In this document: piece by piece, positions 41,134 to 49,531 of the stretch
How positions within the stretch are numbered: the first letter of the stretch is position 1
Layout of the letters: every line of letters starts with the position of its first letter
Assembly: GCA_009702045.1 (NCBI GenBank)
Contig: WLIV01000007.1
Coordinates: 62,001 to 126,000 of the forward strand
Direction: 5' to 3'
From: Actinomycetota bacterium
GTDB taxonomy: Bacteria; Actinomycetota; Acidimicrobiia; Acidimicrobiales; Ilumatobacteraceae
Length of the DNA stretch: 64,000 bases
Translations under genes and position numbers: made by a program
The notes under the pieces: model-generated
The model's input: the letters and a program-made list of their open reading frames with translations, nothing else
Told to the model about the DNA's origin: nothing
Databases searched by the model: none

Positions 41134-41901
41134 ATGACAGAAATCCCCGAACACCTCCTGAAGCGTGCGCAAGCCGCACGCGACAAGGCAGCCGCTGAGT
41201 CGGCACCCGCGGAGGCAGCACCTGCTGCTGACGATGTGGCCGCCGATCCGCGAATTCCCGCGCATCTCCTCGAGCGCAGCAAGGCCCGCAAGGCCGCAGC
41301 CGACGGCGACGCCGGTGGTGGCGTCGCGGTGCAGGAGAAGGTCGCCAGCGTTGTCGCTGCCGGTGCTGCGACCGGTGGCGGTGTGCCGTTGGCTGCCGGC
41401 CCCGGTGGCCACACCCAGCGTCTGCTCACTGTGGTCAAGAGTGGCTCGATCCAAGACGTGAAGGCGTCGCCGGTCGACAAGGTGCACACCTGGCCGCACC
41501 TGCTCGCAGCCGAGTTCGTGGCCGCATTGTTGTGCTTGTCGTTCACGTTCTTCTTCTCGATCTTCGTGAACGCACCGCTGTTGCAGCAGGCAAACATCAA
41601 CAAGACGCCGAACCCGTCGAAGGCACCCTGGTACTTCCTCGGTCTGCAGGAACTGCTCACCATGTTCCACCCGATGATCGCCGGCGTGACGATCCCCGGT
41701 GTGGGCATGATCGTGCTGATCCTGGCCCCCTTCATCGACAAGAACCCGTCGAACAAGCCGGAAGATCGCAAGTTTGCGACGTCGCTCATGACGATCCACC
41801 TGATGTTCTGGGCAGTGCTCGTCATCATCGGTTCGTTCTTCCGTGGTCCTGGTTTCAACTTCACGCTGCCGTGGCGTGACGGACTCTTCTTCGAACTGTG
41901 A
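41134..41901 (+). CDS. petD: Cytochrome b C-terminal/subunit-IV-like protein
   Basis: The 255-residue protein has a long Ala-rich soluble N-terminus, then three membrane helices. KAPWYFLGLQELLTMFHP near 163-180 is the Qo-site segment corresponding to PEWY, with Ala-Pro in place of Pro-Glu as in several split cytochrome b complexes. The N-terminus contains two copies of an IP(E/A)HLL(K/E)R motif (residues 3-13 and 40-50), the first shared with the divergent cytochrome c. GGAGG sits ahead of the ATG. It pairs with the b6-like subunit. Confidence 0.9.
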   Translation: MTEIPEHLLKRAQAARDKAAAESAPAEAAPAADDVAADPRIPAHLLERSKARKAAADGDAGGGVAVQEKVASVVAAGAATGGGVPLAAGPGGHTQRLLTVVKSGSIQDVKASPVDKVHTWPHLLAAEFVAALLCLSFTFFFSIFVNAPLLQQANINKTPNPSKAPWYFLGLQELLTMFHPMIAGVTIPGVGMIVLILAPFIDKNPSNKPEDRKFATSLMTIHLMFWAVLVIIGSFFRGPGFNFTLPWRDGLFFEL

Positions 41902-41914
41902 GGCCCCCGCTGTC

Positions 41915-42766
41915 ATGAGTTCCTCAGCCATCATCGCCATTGCAGTCGCAGCCATCGTGCTGTTGGCCGCCGTGGTGCTGCTCACTGCCGCTCGCAAGAG
42001 CGATGTTCGCGGCGCCGGCGCCCTCAGCCGCGAGACGCGCCGCCGCGACAAGGACGCAGAGATCGACTTGCCGCTCAGCGGCAAGGACATCGAGCGTGCA
42101 GCATCCGCATTGCGCATCCCGGCACCGGCACCCGCCGCTGCCCCGACTGCATGGGTTGCCCCCGACCCGGAAGACATCGGCGTCAGCCGCCGCCAGTTCC
42201 TCAACCGCGCCACTGTCACGCTGATGACCGCAGGACTTGCGTCGTTCGCCGCTGCTGGCTTCGTCGCCTTCCTGTGGCCCACTGCGGCCCCTGTCTTCGG
42301 TGGCAAGGTGAACGTCGGCAAGGTCGACGACATCCTTTCCTCGATCCGCAGCAACAGCGGTTTCTTCTACTCCTCGAGCGCCCGCTCGTACCTGACGGCG
42401 TACCCGTCGGAGGCGCTGCCGAAGGCCAAGGGCGTGAAGGAGTACGCGGGCATCCTGTCGGGTCTCGAAGGAGGCCTCATTGCGATGTACCAGAAGTGTC
42501 CGCACCTTGGTTGCCGTGTGCCTCAGTGCCCCAGCAGCCAGTGGTTCGAATGTCCCTGCCACGGTTCGCAATACAACCGTGCGGGTGAGAAGAAGGGTGG
42601 CCCGGCCCCGCGCGGGATGGACCACTTCGCCGTCTCGATCGGCGGCACTGGCGACGTGATTATCGACACGTCGACGGTGTTCACCGGCCCGCCGATCGGT
42701 ACCAACACCACCGGCCAAGAGGCCGAGGGCCCGCACTGCATCACCGGTGGAGGTGGACACGGATGA
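41915..42766 (+). CDS. Rieske [2Fe-2S] iron-sulphur protein of the bc complex
   Basis: The 283-residue protein has a first membrane helix (about 5-25), a charged stretch, then a Tat-like SRRQFLNRA and second helix near 98-125, followed by the Rieske domain with CPHLGC and CPCHGS, the Cys/His cluster ligands. The extra N-terminal helix resembles actinobacterial QcrA, which has additional helices. It transfers electrons from quinol to cytochrome c. The ATG at 41915 follows the stop of the previous gene by 14 bases. Confidence 0.93.
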   Translation: MSSSAIIAIAVAAIVLLAAVVLLTAARKSDVRGAGALSRETRRRDKDAEIDLPLSGKDIERAASALRIPAPAPAAAPTAWVAPDPEDIGVSRRQFLNRATVTLMTAGLASFAAAGFVAFLWPTAAPVFGGKVNVGKVDDILSSIRSNSGFFYSSSARSYLTAYPSEALPKAKGVKEYAGILSGLEGGLIAMYQKCPHLGCRVPQCPSSQWFECPCHGSQYNRAGEKKGGPAPRGMDHFAVSIGGTGDVIIDTSTVFTGPPIGTNTTGQEAEGPHCITGGGGHG

Positions 42767-43839
42767 TCGCGCTGAACACTTCAGCGGTCGCATGGGTGAT
42801 CTTTGTACTGATCAGCATCGGCTGGATCGCCTACTTCGTTCTGAATCAGTTCAGCGCTCGTCGCGAACTGGGTTCGGAAGTCGAGATGGCGCCGAACCGC
42901 AAGCCGTACTACGACGACGAGGTCCTTGAGGGACGGCGTCTCGAGCGGATGCAGGTCCTCGGCGTCCTACTGCTTGTCACTGTCGTGGTGGGTCTGCCGT
43001 TGGCATGGGCGTTTGAACCCAGCCGTCAGGCGGGTGCGAAGGCCGGTATGACCGAACGCTTCCGCTGGTGGGGCGAGGAACTGTTCATGCCCACGGCCAA
43101 GGGTGGCTTCAACTGCTCGGGGTGCCACGGTGGCATGAACGGCGGAGGCGGCCAGGCCCCCTACGCCGTTACCGACCCGAAAACCGGTGAGGTCAAGTCG
43201 GTCAACTGGTATGCCCCGGCACTGAACACGGTGTTCTACCGCTTCAGTGAGGAAGAGGTTCGCTTCATCCTCAACTACGGCCGCCCCTTCTCGCCGATGC
43301 CGGCGTGGGGTTCGCCCGGCGGTGGCCCGATGACCGTTCAGAACATCGAGACGCTGCTCGTGTACTTGAAGAGCATCCAGGTCAAGCCCGAGGGCTGTCT
43401 CACGCCGGACAACTTCGTGAAGGACGCTGATCCCTTCGTCTGCGACGGCGGCACGTTGCCGCAGTCCAACAAGACCGACATTCAGTCGGCGGTCGATGCT
43501 TATCTCACGCAGCACCCCGGTGCCAGTGAGGGTGAGGCGTTGTTCAACAGCGACCTCGCCAGCGGTGCCTACAGCTGCGCACGTTGCCACACCCCCGGAT
43601 GGAGCTATGGCTCGCCTGGTGTCACTGCGCAGGGTGCCTTCGGCTGGAACCTCACCGGTGGCGCAACCAACGCTCACTTCCCCAACGAGCAGGACATGAT
43701 CACCTTCATCAAGAACGGCTCGGCCAACGGTAAGAAGTACGGCGTGCAGGGTCAGGGTTCCGGCCGCATGCCGGCCTTCGGGCACCTGCTCACGGAAGCG
43801 CAGATCAAGGCAATCGTCGAATACGTGCGGGGTCTGTGA
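42763..43839 (+). CDS. Membrane dihaem cytochrome c (QcrC-like role)
   Basis: The 358-residue protein has two membrane helices (about 8-28 and 62-84) and two c-type haem sites, CSGCH at 118-122 and CARCH at 272-276, each followed by Met candidates (PMPAWGSPG and RMPAFGHLL). This is a fused dihaem c subunit like the actinobacterial QcrC, which lets electrons pass to the oxidase without a free cytochrome c. QcrC itself has a different order, with the helix at the C-terminus. The ATG is coupled to the previous stop (ATGA). Confidence 0.9.
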   Translation: MIALNTSAVAWVIFVLISIGWIAYFVLNQFSARRELGSEVEMAPNRKPYYDDEVLEGRRLERMQVLGVLLLVTVVVGLPLAWAFEPSRQAGAKAGMTERFRWWGEELFMPTAKGGFNCSGCHGGMNGGGGQAPYAVTDPKTGEVKSVNWYAPALNTVFYRFSEEEVRFILNYGRPFSPMPAWGSPGGGPMTVQNIETLLVYLKSIQVKPEGCLTPDNFVKDADPFVCDGGTLPQSNKTDIQSAVDAYLTQHPGASEGEALFNSDLASGAYSCARCHTPGWSYGSPGVTAQGAFGWNLTGGATNAHFPNEQDMITFIKNGSANGKKYGVQGQGSGRMPAFGHLLTEAQIKAIVEYVRGL

Positions 43840-44654
43840 TGAGCGCTCTGTTGGCAGTCAACTGGGAGTGGGAACTCCGCGGCACTCTCATTGTCATCAT
43901 CGCGGCGACGGTGTTGTGCGGCAGCCTCTACATGATCCTGGGTACCAACCTCGGCGCCCGCTTGGGCTTCCTGGTAGCGCTCGCCGCGTTGTTCGGCTGG
44001 ATGTTCATCATGGGTGCCATCTGGTGGACGTACGGCAAGGGTCTGCTGGGCAACGATCCGAGCTGGAAGCCGGTGGCAGGCAAGACCGTCATTCGTGACA
44101 CGTCGAAGCTGTCCGAGGTGGGTGTGATCATCTCACCGTTCACGCCGACAGCCGACCACGTTGCCGATGCCGTAGCGATCTCCGGTCAGTTGCAGGACAA
44201 CGACTGGAAGAAGCTCGATTCGGCCAAGCCGGCGTATCAGCAGGCCGGTTCCGCCGGCAGCGTGATGTTCATCGATTCGAAGGCCTACGCCGCCGGCGAG
44301 TTCGTCGTCGTCAACGTGTTCCAAAAGGGCGGTGAGCGCAGCCCGCAGTTCTTCAACAGTCGTGTCGACTTCTTGGCGTTCTTCCACAAGCCGCACTATG
44401 CGCTCGTGGAGATTGCACCACTGGTGCCGCAGCGCAGCGAACCGGGCCGAGCTCCGGCGCGTTCCGTGATCGACACCAGTCGTCCGCACGAGTACGTGTA
44501 CATGATCCGCGACCTCGGCAACAAACGTGTGCCGGCTGCGCAGATCTGCATCCTCTCGCTCATCGTGTTCCTGCTCTTGTGTTGGTTGTTGCACAACCGA
44601 GACAAGCGGGTCATGGCGAACCGGGCGGCCAAGGCAATCCCGGCAGAGGCCTGA
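43839..44654 (+). CDS. Unknown membrane protein between the bc and nuo genes
   Basis: The 271-residue protein has two N-terminal helices (about 14-35 and 44-66), an external domain of about 150 residues, and a C-terminal helix near 236-255. I recognise no cofactor or catalytic motif and no family. It overlaps the dihaem cytochrome gene by one base (TGATG) and lies 4 bases before nuoA, so it is co-translated with both complexes. An accessory or supercomplex-bridging subunit is a reasonable hypothesis, not shown by sequence. Confidence 0.72.
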   Translation: MSALLAVNWEWELRGTLIVIIAATVLCGSLYMILGTNLGARLGFLVALAALFGWMFIMGAIWWTYGKGLLGNDPSWKPVAGKTVIRDTSKLSEVGVIISPFTPTADHVADAVAISGQLQDNDWKKLDSAKPAYQQAGSAGSVMFIDSKAYAAGEFVVVNVFQKGGERSPQFFNSRVDFLAFFHKPHYALVEIAPLVPQRSEPGRAPARSVIDTSRPHEYVYMIRDLGNKRVPAAQICILSLIVFLLLCWLLHNRDKRVMANRAAKAIPAEA

Positions 44655-44658
44655 TCAC

Positions 44659-45117
44659 ATGGGTCAGTACCTGCCGATCGTGTGTCTGCTGATCCTGGCA
44701 GTGCTGTTCGGTGCACTCAGCTTCGCAGGGTCGCGGTTACTCGCGCCGCGTCGTCCGTCCGCCGCCAAAGCAGCACCGTACGAATGTGGCATTGTGCCCA
44801 GCCGAGATGCACCGGAGCGCTTCCCTGTCACGTTCTACGTGGTTGCGATGCTCTTCATCATGTTCGACATCGAACTGATCTTCATCTACCCGTTCGCGGT
44901 GGATCGTCCGTTCCTGGGTTCATACGCATTGTGGGAGATGCTCGCGTTCAGCGTCGTCTTCTTCGCCTCGTTCGTCTACGTCGTCGCCCGTGGTGCGCTC
45001 GACTGGGGCCCGGTCGTTACGCAGCGTCGACTCGAGTCGGCGCTGTCGCCCGGCCGCACGTCCAGCAGCACCATCCGCCGCGTCGGTCTCGAAGGCCGCC
45101 CGGAGGCAGCAGCGTGA
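44659..45117 (+). CDS. nuoA: NADH-quinone oxidoreductase subunit A
   Basis: The 152-residue protein has three membrane helices and the conserved loop [32 protein letters not shown], split here into motifs YECG near 41 and FDIE near 70, both diagnostic of NuoA. It contributes to the quinone-site membrane arm of complex I. The C-terminal tail of about 40 residues is longer than in Escherichia coli. It is the first nuo gene, 4 bases after the upstream membrane protein, and overlaps nuoB by 4 bases (GTGA). Confidence 0.96.
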   Translation: MGQYLPIVCLLILAVLFGALSFAGSRLLAPRRPSAAKAAPYECGIVPSRDAPERFPVTFYVVAMLFIMFDIELIFIYPFAVDRPFLGSYALWEMLAFSVVFFASFVYVVARGALDWGPVVTQRRLESALSPGRTSSSTIRRVGLEGRPEAAA

Positions 45118-45701
45118 CGCTGATCAAGGATATTCAGGACGACGGTTTCGGCGGGATCCCGCACAATGCCATCACCGCCAAGCTGGAAGATCTCGTCAGC
45201 TGGGCGCGTAGCCGTAGCTCGTGGCCGGCGTCGTTCGGATTGGCCTGCTGTGCCATCGAGATGATGGCCACCGGTGCCGCCCACTACGACCTCAGCCGCT
45301 TCGGCATGGAGGTCTTCCGCGCCTCGCCGCGCCAGGCCGACATCATGATCGTCGCCGGTCGAGTCAGCCAGAAGATGGCCCCCGTCTTGCGTCAGGTGTA
45401 CGACCAGATGATGGAACCCAAGTGGGTCATCAGCATGGGCGTCTGCGCCAGCAGCGGTGGCATGTTCAACAACTACGCAATCGTGCAGGGTGTCGACCAG
45501 ATCGTACCGGTCGATGTGTACGCGCCTGGGTGTCCTCCGACGCCCGAGACGCTCATCCACGCGATCGAAACGCTGCACCAGAAGATCGAGGACGGCGAAC
45601 TGCTCAAGCGGCGCAAGGCCACGGGCGCAGGTGCCAACCTGCATGTCACCGAGATCCCGGCGGGTGCACAGCCAGTGCCCGTCATTCTTGGAATCAGGTG
45701 A
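45114..45701 (+). CDS. nuoB: NADH-quinone oxidoreductase subunit B
   Basis: The 195-residue protein holds the N2 [4Fe-4S] cluster ligands Cys45-Cys46 (LACCAIEM), Cys111 (GVCASSGG) and Cys140 (APGCPP). N2 is the last cluster before quinone. The GTG start overlaps nuoA. The C-terminal 35 residues are variable. It precedes nuoC with a 5-base gap, or a GTGA overlap if nuoC starts earlier. Confidence 0.97.
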   Translation: MTLIKDIQDDGFGGIPHNAITAKLEDLVSWARSRSSWPASFGLACCAIEMMATGAAHYDLSRFGMEVFRASPRQADIMIVAGRVSQKMAPVLRQVYDQMMEPKWVISMGVCASSGGMFNNYAIVQGVDQIVPVDVYAPGCPPTPETLIHAIETLHQKIEDGELLKRRKATGAGANLHVTEIPAGAQPVPVILGIR

Positions 45702-45706
45702 TCCTG

Positions 45707-46186
45707 ATGAGTCTCTACGGAGTTCCCCTTTCGGACAGTCGCGGCCAACGTGTGTTGCACCCCACCCGCGCGCAGTACGTCGCAACGGTGAAAGCACTGC
45801 TCGACGACACGTTCGTGATGTGCATCGACCTCACTGCGGTCGACTTCCTGACGCACCCCGGTCGCGAGTTGCCCGAGGGCATCGCCGCCGAGCGCTTCGA
45901 GGTCGTGGTCAATCTGCTGTCGCTCGAGCGCCGCGAGCGCATCCGCGTTCGCGTGCAGGTTCCCGAGTCCGACGCCACCCTCCCCACGCTGTTCGACATG
46001 TACCCGGGCAGCGAGGCGATGGAACGTGAGGTGTACGACATGTTCGGCATCGCGTTCGGCAACCATCCCGACCTCACCCGCATCCTGATGCCCGAGGACT
46101 GGGACGGTCACCCGCTGCGCAAGGACTACGACCAGGGACGCATCCCCGTGCAGTTCAGCGCCGACTTCCCGGCTAGGGAGGGTTGA
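45707..46186 (+). CDS. nuoC: NADH-quinone oxidoreductase subunit C
   Basis: The 159-residue protein has the 30-kDa-subunit signature, EREVYDMFGIAFGNHPDLTRILMPEDW with its core DMFGI near 114 and the following HPLRKDYD. NuoC supports the NuoB/NuoD interface of the hydrophilic arm. The ATG at 45707 is preceded by AGGTGA at close range. A GTG at 45698, overlapping the nuoB stop, would add three residues. Confidence 0.95.
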   Translation: MSLYGVPLSDSRGQRVLHPTRAQYVATVKALLDDTFVMCIDLTAVDFLTHPGRELPEGIAAERFEVVVNLLSLERRERIRVRVQVPESDATLPTLFDMYPGSEAMEREVYDMFGIAFGNHPDLTRILMPEDWDGHPLRKDYDQGRIPVQFSADFPAREG

Positions 46187-46188
46187 GA

Positions 46189-47526
46189 ATGACCGACATC
46201 GTCTCCACGATTCGCGACGGCAATGAACCCGCGCAGGGGCTCAAGCCACGGAGCGAGCTCACCGCCCGGGAACTGCTCCGCGAAGTCGGCGCGGTGCTGC
46301 GGATGAGCGAGGCCGAGGCGGCCAAGCTCGGCGACCTCCCCGTCGATCCTTCAGAGGATCAGACGATGATCATCAACATGGGCCCCCAGCACCCCAGCAC
46401 GCACGGCGTGTTGCGTTTGATGCTGGAGCTCCAGGGCGAAACGGTGCTGCGCTGCAAGCCGATCATCGGCTATCTGCACACCGGCATGGAGAAGACTGGC
46501 GAGAACCTCACGTACATGCAGGGCGGCACGAACGTCACCCGTATGGACTACCTCAGCCCACTGAACAACGAACTCGTGTTCAGCATGGCCACCGAGAAGT
46601 TGCTGGGCATCGACGGGGATATCCCCGAGCGCGCCGTCTGGATGCGGATGCTGCTCAGCGAGTTGAACCGTATGAGTAGCCACTTGCTGTTCATGGCGAC
46701 CAACGGTATGGACCTCGGTGCGGTCAGCATGATGATCTACGGCTGGCGCGAACGCGAGGACGTGCTGCGCTTCTTCCAGAAGGTCACCGGCCTGCGGATG
46801 AACCACAACTTCATCCGGCCCGGTGGAGTTGCCGCTGATCTGCCGGAAGGGTGGCGCGACGACGTGCTGCACCTGCTCGACAGCATCCCCCCGCGTCTCG
46901 AGGAGTACGACATCCTGATGACCGGCCAGCCGATCTGGCGCGACCGTCTGCAGGGTGTGGGTGTCATCACTCAGGCCGAGGCGATGGCGCTCGGTGCCAC
47001 CGGCCCGATTCTGCGCAGCACCGGCGTCGAGTGGGATCTCCGTCGCGATCAGCCCTACCTGCACTACGACGAGGTCGAGTTCGACGTGATCGTCGGCAGC
47101 TACGGAGACGCGTTCGACCGGTACGCAATTCGTCTCAACGAGATTCGCGAGAGCATCAAGATCGTCCGTCAGATCCTCGATCGAATTCCTTCAGGCGACT
47201 ACCGCATCCAGAACAAGAAGATCACCCCACCGCCGCGCGCACGTATCGACGAGAGCATGGAAGCGCTTATCCACCACTTCAAGATCTTCACCGAAGGCTT
47301 TAAGGTGCCCGAGGGTGAGGTGTACGTGGCAATCGAGAGCCCGCGTGGCGAGATCGGGTGCTACATCGCCAGCGATGGTTCGGCCACGCCGTACCGACTT
47401 CACGTTCGGGCACCATCGTTCGTCAACATCCAATGCCTGCCGCACATGATGCGCGGTGGCCTCGTCGCCGACGCGGTCGCAGTGATCTCGTCGGTCGACC
47501 CCGTGCTCGGAGAAGTCGACCGATGA
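46189..47526 (+). CDS. nuoD: NADH-quinone oxidoreductase subunit D
   Basis: The 445-residue protein has the 49-kDa-subunit motif MGPQHPSTHGVLRL near 64-77 and GYLHTGMEK, the quinone-site region derived from [NiFe]-hydrogenase, with the final GGLVADAVAVI block. An N-terminal extension of about 55 residues with low complexity is longer than usual. The ATG at 46189 has GGGAGG upstream; a TTG at 46183 is in frame but less likely. It overlaps nuoE (ATGA). Confidence 0.97.
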   Translation: MTDIVSTIRDGNEPAQGLKPRSELTARELLREVGAVLRMSEAEAAKLGDLPVDPSEDQTMIINMGPQHPSTHGVLRLMLELQGETVLRCKPIIGYLHTGMEKTGENLTYMQGGTNVTRMDYLSPLNNELVFSMATEKLLGIDGDIPERAVWMRMLLSELNRMSSHLLFMATNGMDLGAVSMMIYGWREREDVLRFFQKVTGLRMNHNFIRPGGVAADLPEGWRDDVLHLLDSIPPRLEEYDILMTGQPIWRDRLQGVGVITQAEAMALGATGPILRSTGVEWDLRRDQPYLHYDEVEFDVIVGSYGDAFDRYAIRLNEIRESIKIVRQILDRIPSGDYRIQNKKITPPPRARIDESMEALIHHFKIFTEGFKVPEGEVYVAIESPRGEIGCYIASDGSATPYRLHVRAPSFVNIQCLPHMMRGGLVADAVAVISSVDPVLGEVDR

Positions 47527-48134
47527 CTCGTTTGAACGAAGCCAACGTGATCATCGCCAAGGAGATCATCGGGCGTTACCCGAAGGCTCGCTCGGCCACC
47601 ATTCCGTTGCTGCACCTGTCGCAGCAGCAGAACGGTTACGTCACCAACGAGGCCATGGTGCAGATCGCCGAGATGGTCGGCGCGACGTCGGCCGAGGTGC
47701 TGGGAACCGCCACGTTCTACGAGATGTTCAAGTTCGAGCCGGTCGGCAAGTACCTGGTCAACATCTGCGGCACGCTCTCGTGCGCGTTGATGGGCTCCGA
47801 GACGCTGTTGCATCACGCCGAGGGGAAGTTGGGTGTGAAGGCCGGCGGCACGACCGAGGACGGCCTGTTCACGCTCGAGCGGGCGGAGTGCCAGGCAGCC
47901 TGCACCGAGGCGCCGTGTCTCCAGGTGAACTACCGCTACCGCTACAAGGTGACGACTGCCGAGCTCGACCAACTGCTCGACGACCTTGCTGCCGGCCGCC
48001 TTGATGGCGAAGTGCCGCCGCACGGCACGGTCGCCCGAGTACGCCAGCACATCCCGGCCGACAAAGCTGTTGGCCCGGTGCCGCCCGACGCCGTGGTAGC
48101 CCCACCGGCATGGATCACGGAGGGCGCCAAGTGA
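47523..48134 (+). CDS. nuoE: NADH-quinone oxidoreductase subunit E
   Basis: The 203-residue protein has the [2Fe-2S] N1a ligands in CGTLSC (Cys-x4-Cys) and CQAAC (Cys-x3-Cys), inside a thioredoxin-like fold. The NuoE domain ends near 165, and the remaining 40 residues are a Pro/Ala-rich tail. It partners NuoF in the NADH-oxidising module. The stop overlaps the GTG of nuoF. Confidence 0.96.
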   Translation: MTRLNEANVIIAKEIIGRYPKARSATIPLLHLSQQQNGYVTNEAMVQIAEMVGATSAEVLGTATFYEMFKFEPVGKYLVNICGTLSCALMGSETLLHHAEGKLGVKAGGTTEDGLFTLERAECQAACTEAPCLQVNYRYRYKVTTAELDQLLDDLAAGRLDGEVPPHGTVARVRQHIPADKAVGPVPPDAVVAPPAWITEGAK

Positions 48135-49531
48135 GCCGCTACGCATGGGCCCCCGGGTACACCGACGACGGTGACCGCCCGAAGATCGTCACCTCGCGAT
48201 TCCAGTATGAGGACGGGTACACGCTCGACCGTTACCTCGCCACCGGCGGGTACGTCGGCCTTCGCGCCGCCCTCGGGCGTACGCCCAGCGAGGTGCACGA
48301 CGAGGTCAAGTCGGCCACCGTGCTCGGACGCGGCGGTGCCGGTTTCCCGGCCGGAACGAAGTGGGGTCTCACTCCGCAGGGTGTGTGGCCCCGGTACCTC
48401 GTCGTCAATGGCGATGAATCCGAGCCTGGCACCTATAAGGACCGTCTGCTCATGGAGCGCGATCCGCATCAACTGATCGAGGGTTGCCTCATCGCCAGCT
48501 ATGCCGCTGGTCTGTCGCAGGTGTTCCTGTATATCCGTGGTGAAATGGCGCTCGCACAAGAGCGCGTCGCCGCTGCGCTGAACGAGGCATATGCAGCCGG
48601 ATACATCGGCAAGAACATCCTCGGCACCAACTTCAGCATCGACATCGTGCTGCACTGGGGCGCCGGCGCCTACGTCGTGGGTGAAGAGACCGCACTCATC
48701 GAATCGCTCGAAGGCAACCGCGGCATGCCGCGACTGAAGCCTCCGTTCTTCCCGGCGGCCATCGGCCTGTACGGCAAGCCCACCATCGTCAACAACGTCG
48801 AGACGCTCAGCAACCTGCCGTGGCTGCTCACCAACGGTGCTGCGGCGTACACCGCCATCGGCACCGAGACCTCGCCCGGCACGCGCATCATCGCCGTGTC
48901 CGGTCACGTCAAGCGCCCCGGTGTGTACGAAATCATCAACGGCAGCACGACGTTCCGCGACGTGATCTACGGCGAAGAGTTCTGTCAGGGCATCCGCGAC
49001 GGACACGAGCTGAAGGCGTTCATCCCAGGTGGTGGCTCGGCCCCGTGGTTCCTTCCGGATCAGCTCGACCTACCGTTCGAGGCGAAGATGGTCGGCCCGG
49101 CCGGATCGATGCTCGGCTCGGGCGCAATCATGGTGATGGACGAGACCACCGACATCCCGGCGATGGCGTTGACGCTCGTGCGCTTCTACGCCCACGAGTC
49201 GTGCGGTAAGTGTGTGCCCTGTCGTGAAGGTGGTACGTGGCTGATGCGGATCATGGAGCGCGTGGTCGCCGGTCGCGGCACACAGCGCGACCTCGACCAG
49301 ATGTTGGAGATCGGCCAGAGCATCACGCCCGGCCAGTACCCGCACGCAGCCAGCGAACGCCTCGGCCTGGCCGCCGCACCGTTCCCGTTCCGGATGACCA
49401 CCATCTGCTTCGTCGGGCCCTCGGCGTACAACGCAGTCGACTCGTCGCTCACGCTGTTCCCCGACGAGTTCCAAGCGAAGTTGATGAAGCGCACGTCCAT
49501 CCCGGTGACCGCTGTCGGAGCTGACTCATGA
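48131..49531 (+). CDS. nuoF: NADH-quinone oxidoreductase subunit F
   Basis: The 466-residue protein has the FMN/NADH site GRGGAGFPAGTKW near 67-79, the NGDESEPGTYKDR block, an SLBB region and the N3 [4Fe-4S] site CGKCVPCREG near 358-367. The last ligand is expected near MTTICFVG. It oxidises NADH and passes electrons to the iron-sulphur chain. The GTG at 48131 is coupled to nuoE. Confidence 0.97.
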   Translation: MSRYAWAPGYTDDGDRPKIVTSRFQYEDGYTLDRYLATGGYVGLRAALGRTPSEVHDEVKSATVLGRGGAGFPAGTKWGLTPQGVWPRYLVVNGDESEPGTYKDRLLMERDPHQLIEGCLIASYAAGLSQVFLYIRGEMALAQERVAAALNEAYAAGYIGKNILGTNFSIDIVLHWGAGAYVVGEETALIESLEGNRGMPRLKPPFFPAAIGLYGKPTIVNNVETLSNLPWLLTNGAAAYTAIGTETSPGTRIIAVSGHVKRPGVYEIINGSTTFRDVIYGEEFCQGIRDGHELKAFIPGGGSAPWFLPDQLDLPFEAKMVGPAGSMLGSGAIMVMDETTDIPAMALTLVRFYAHESCGKCVPCREGGTWLMRIMERVVAGRGTQRDLDQMLEIGQSITPGQYPHAASERLGLAAAPFPFRMTTICFVGPSAYNAVDSSLTLFPDEFQAKLMKRTSIPVTAVGADS

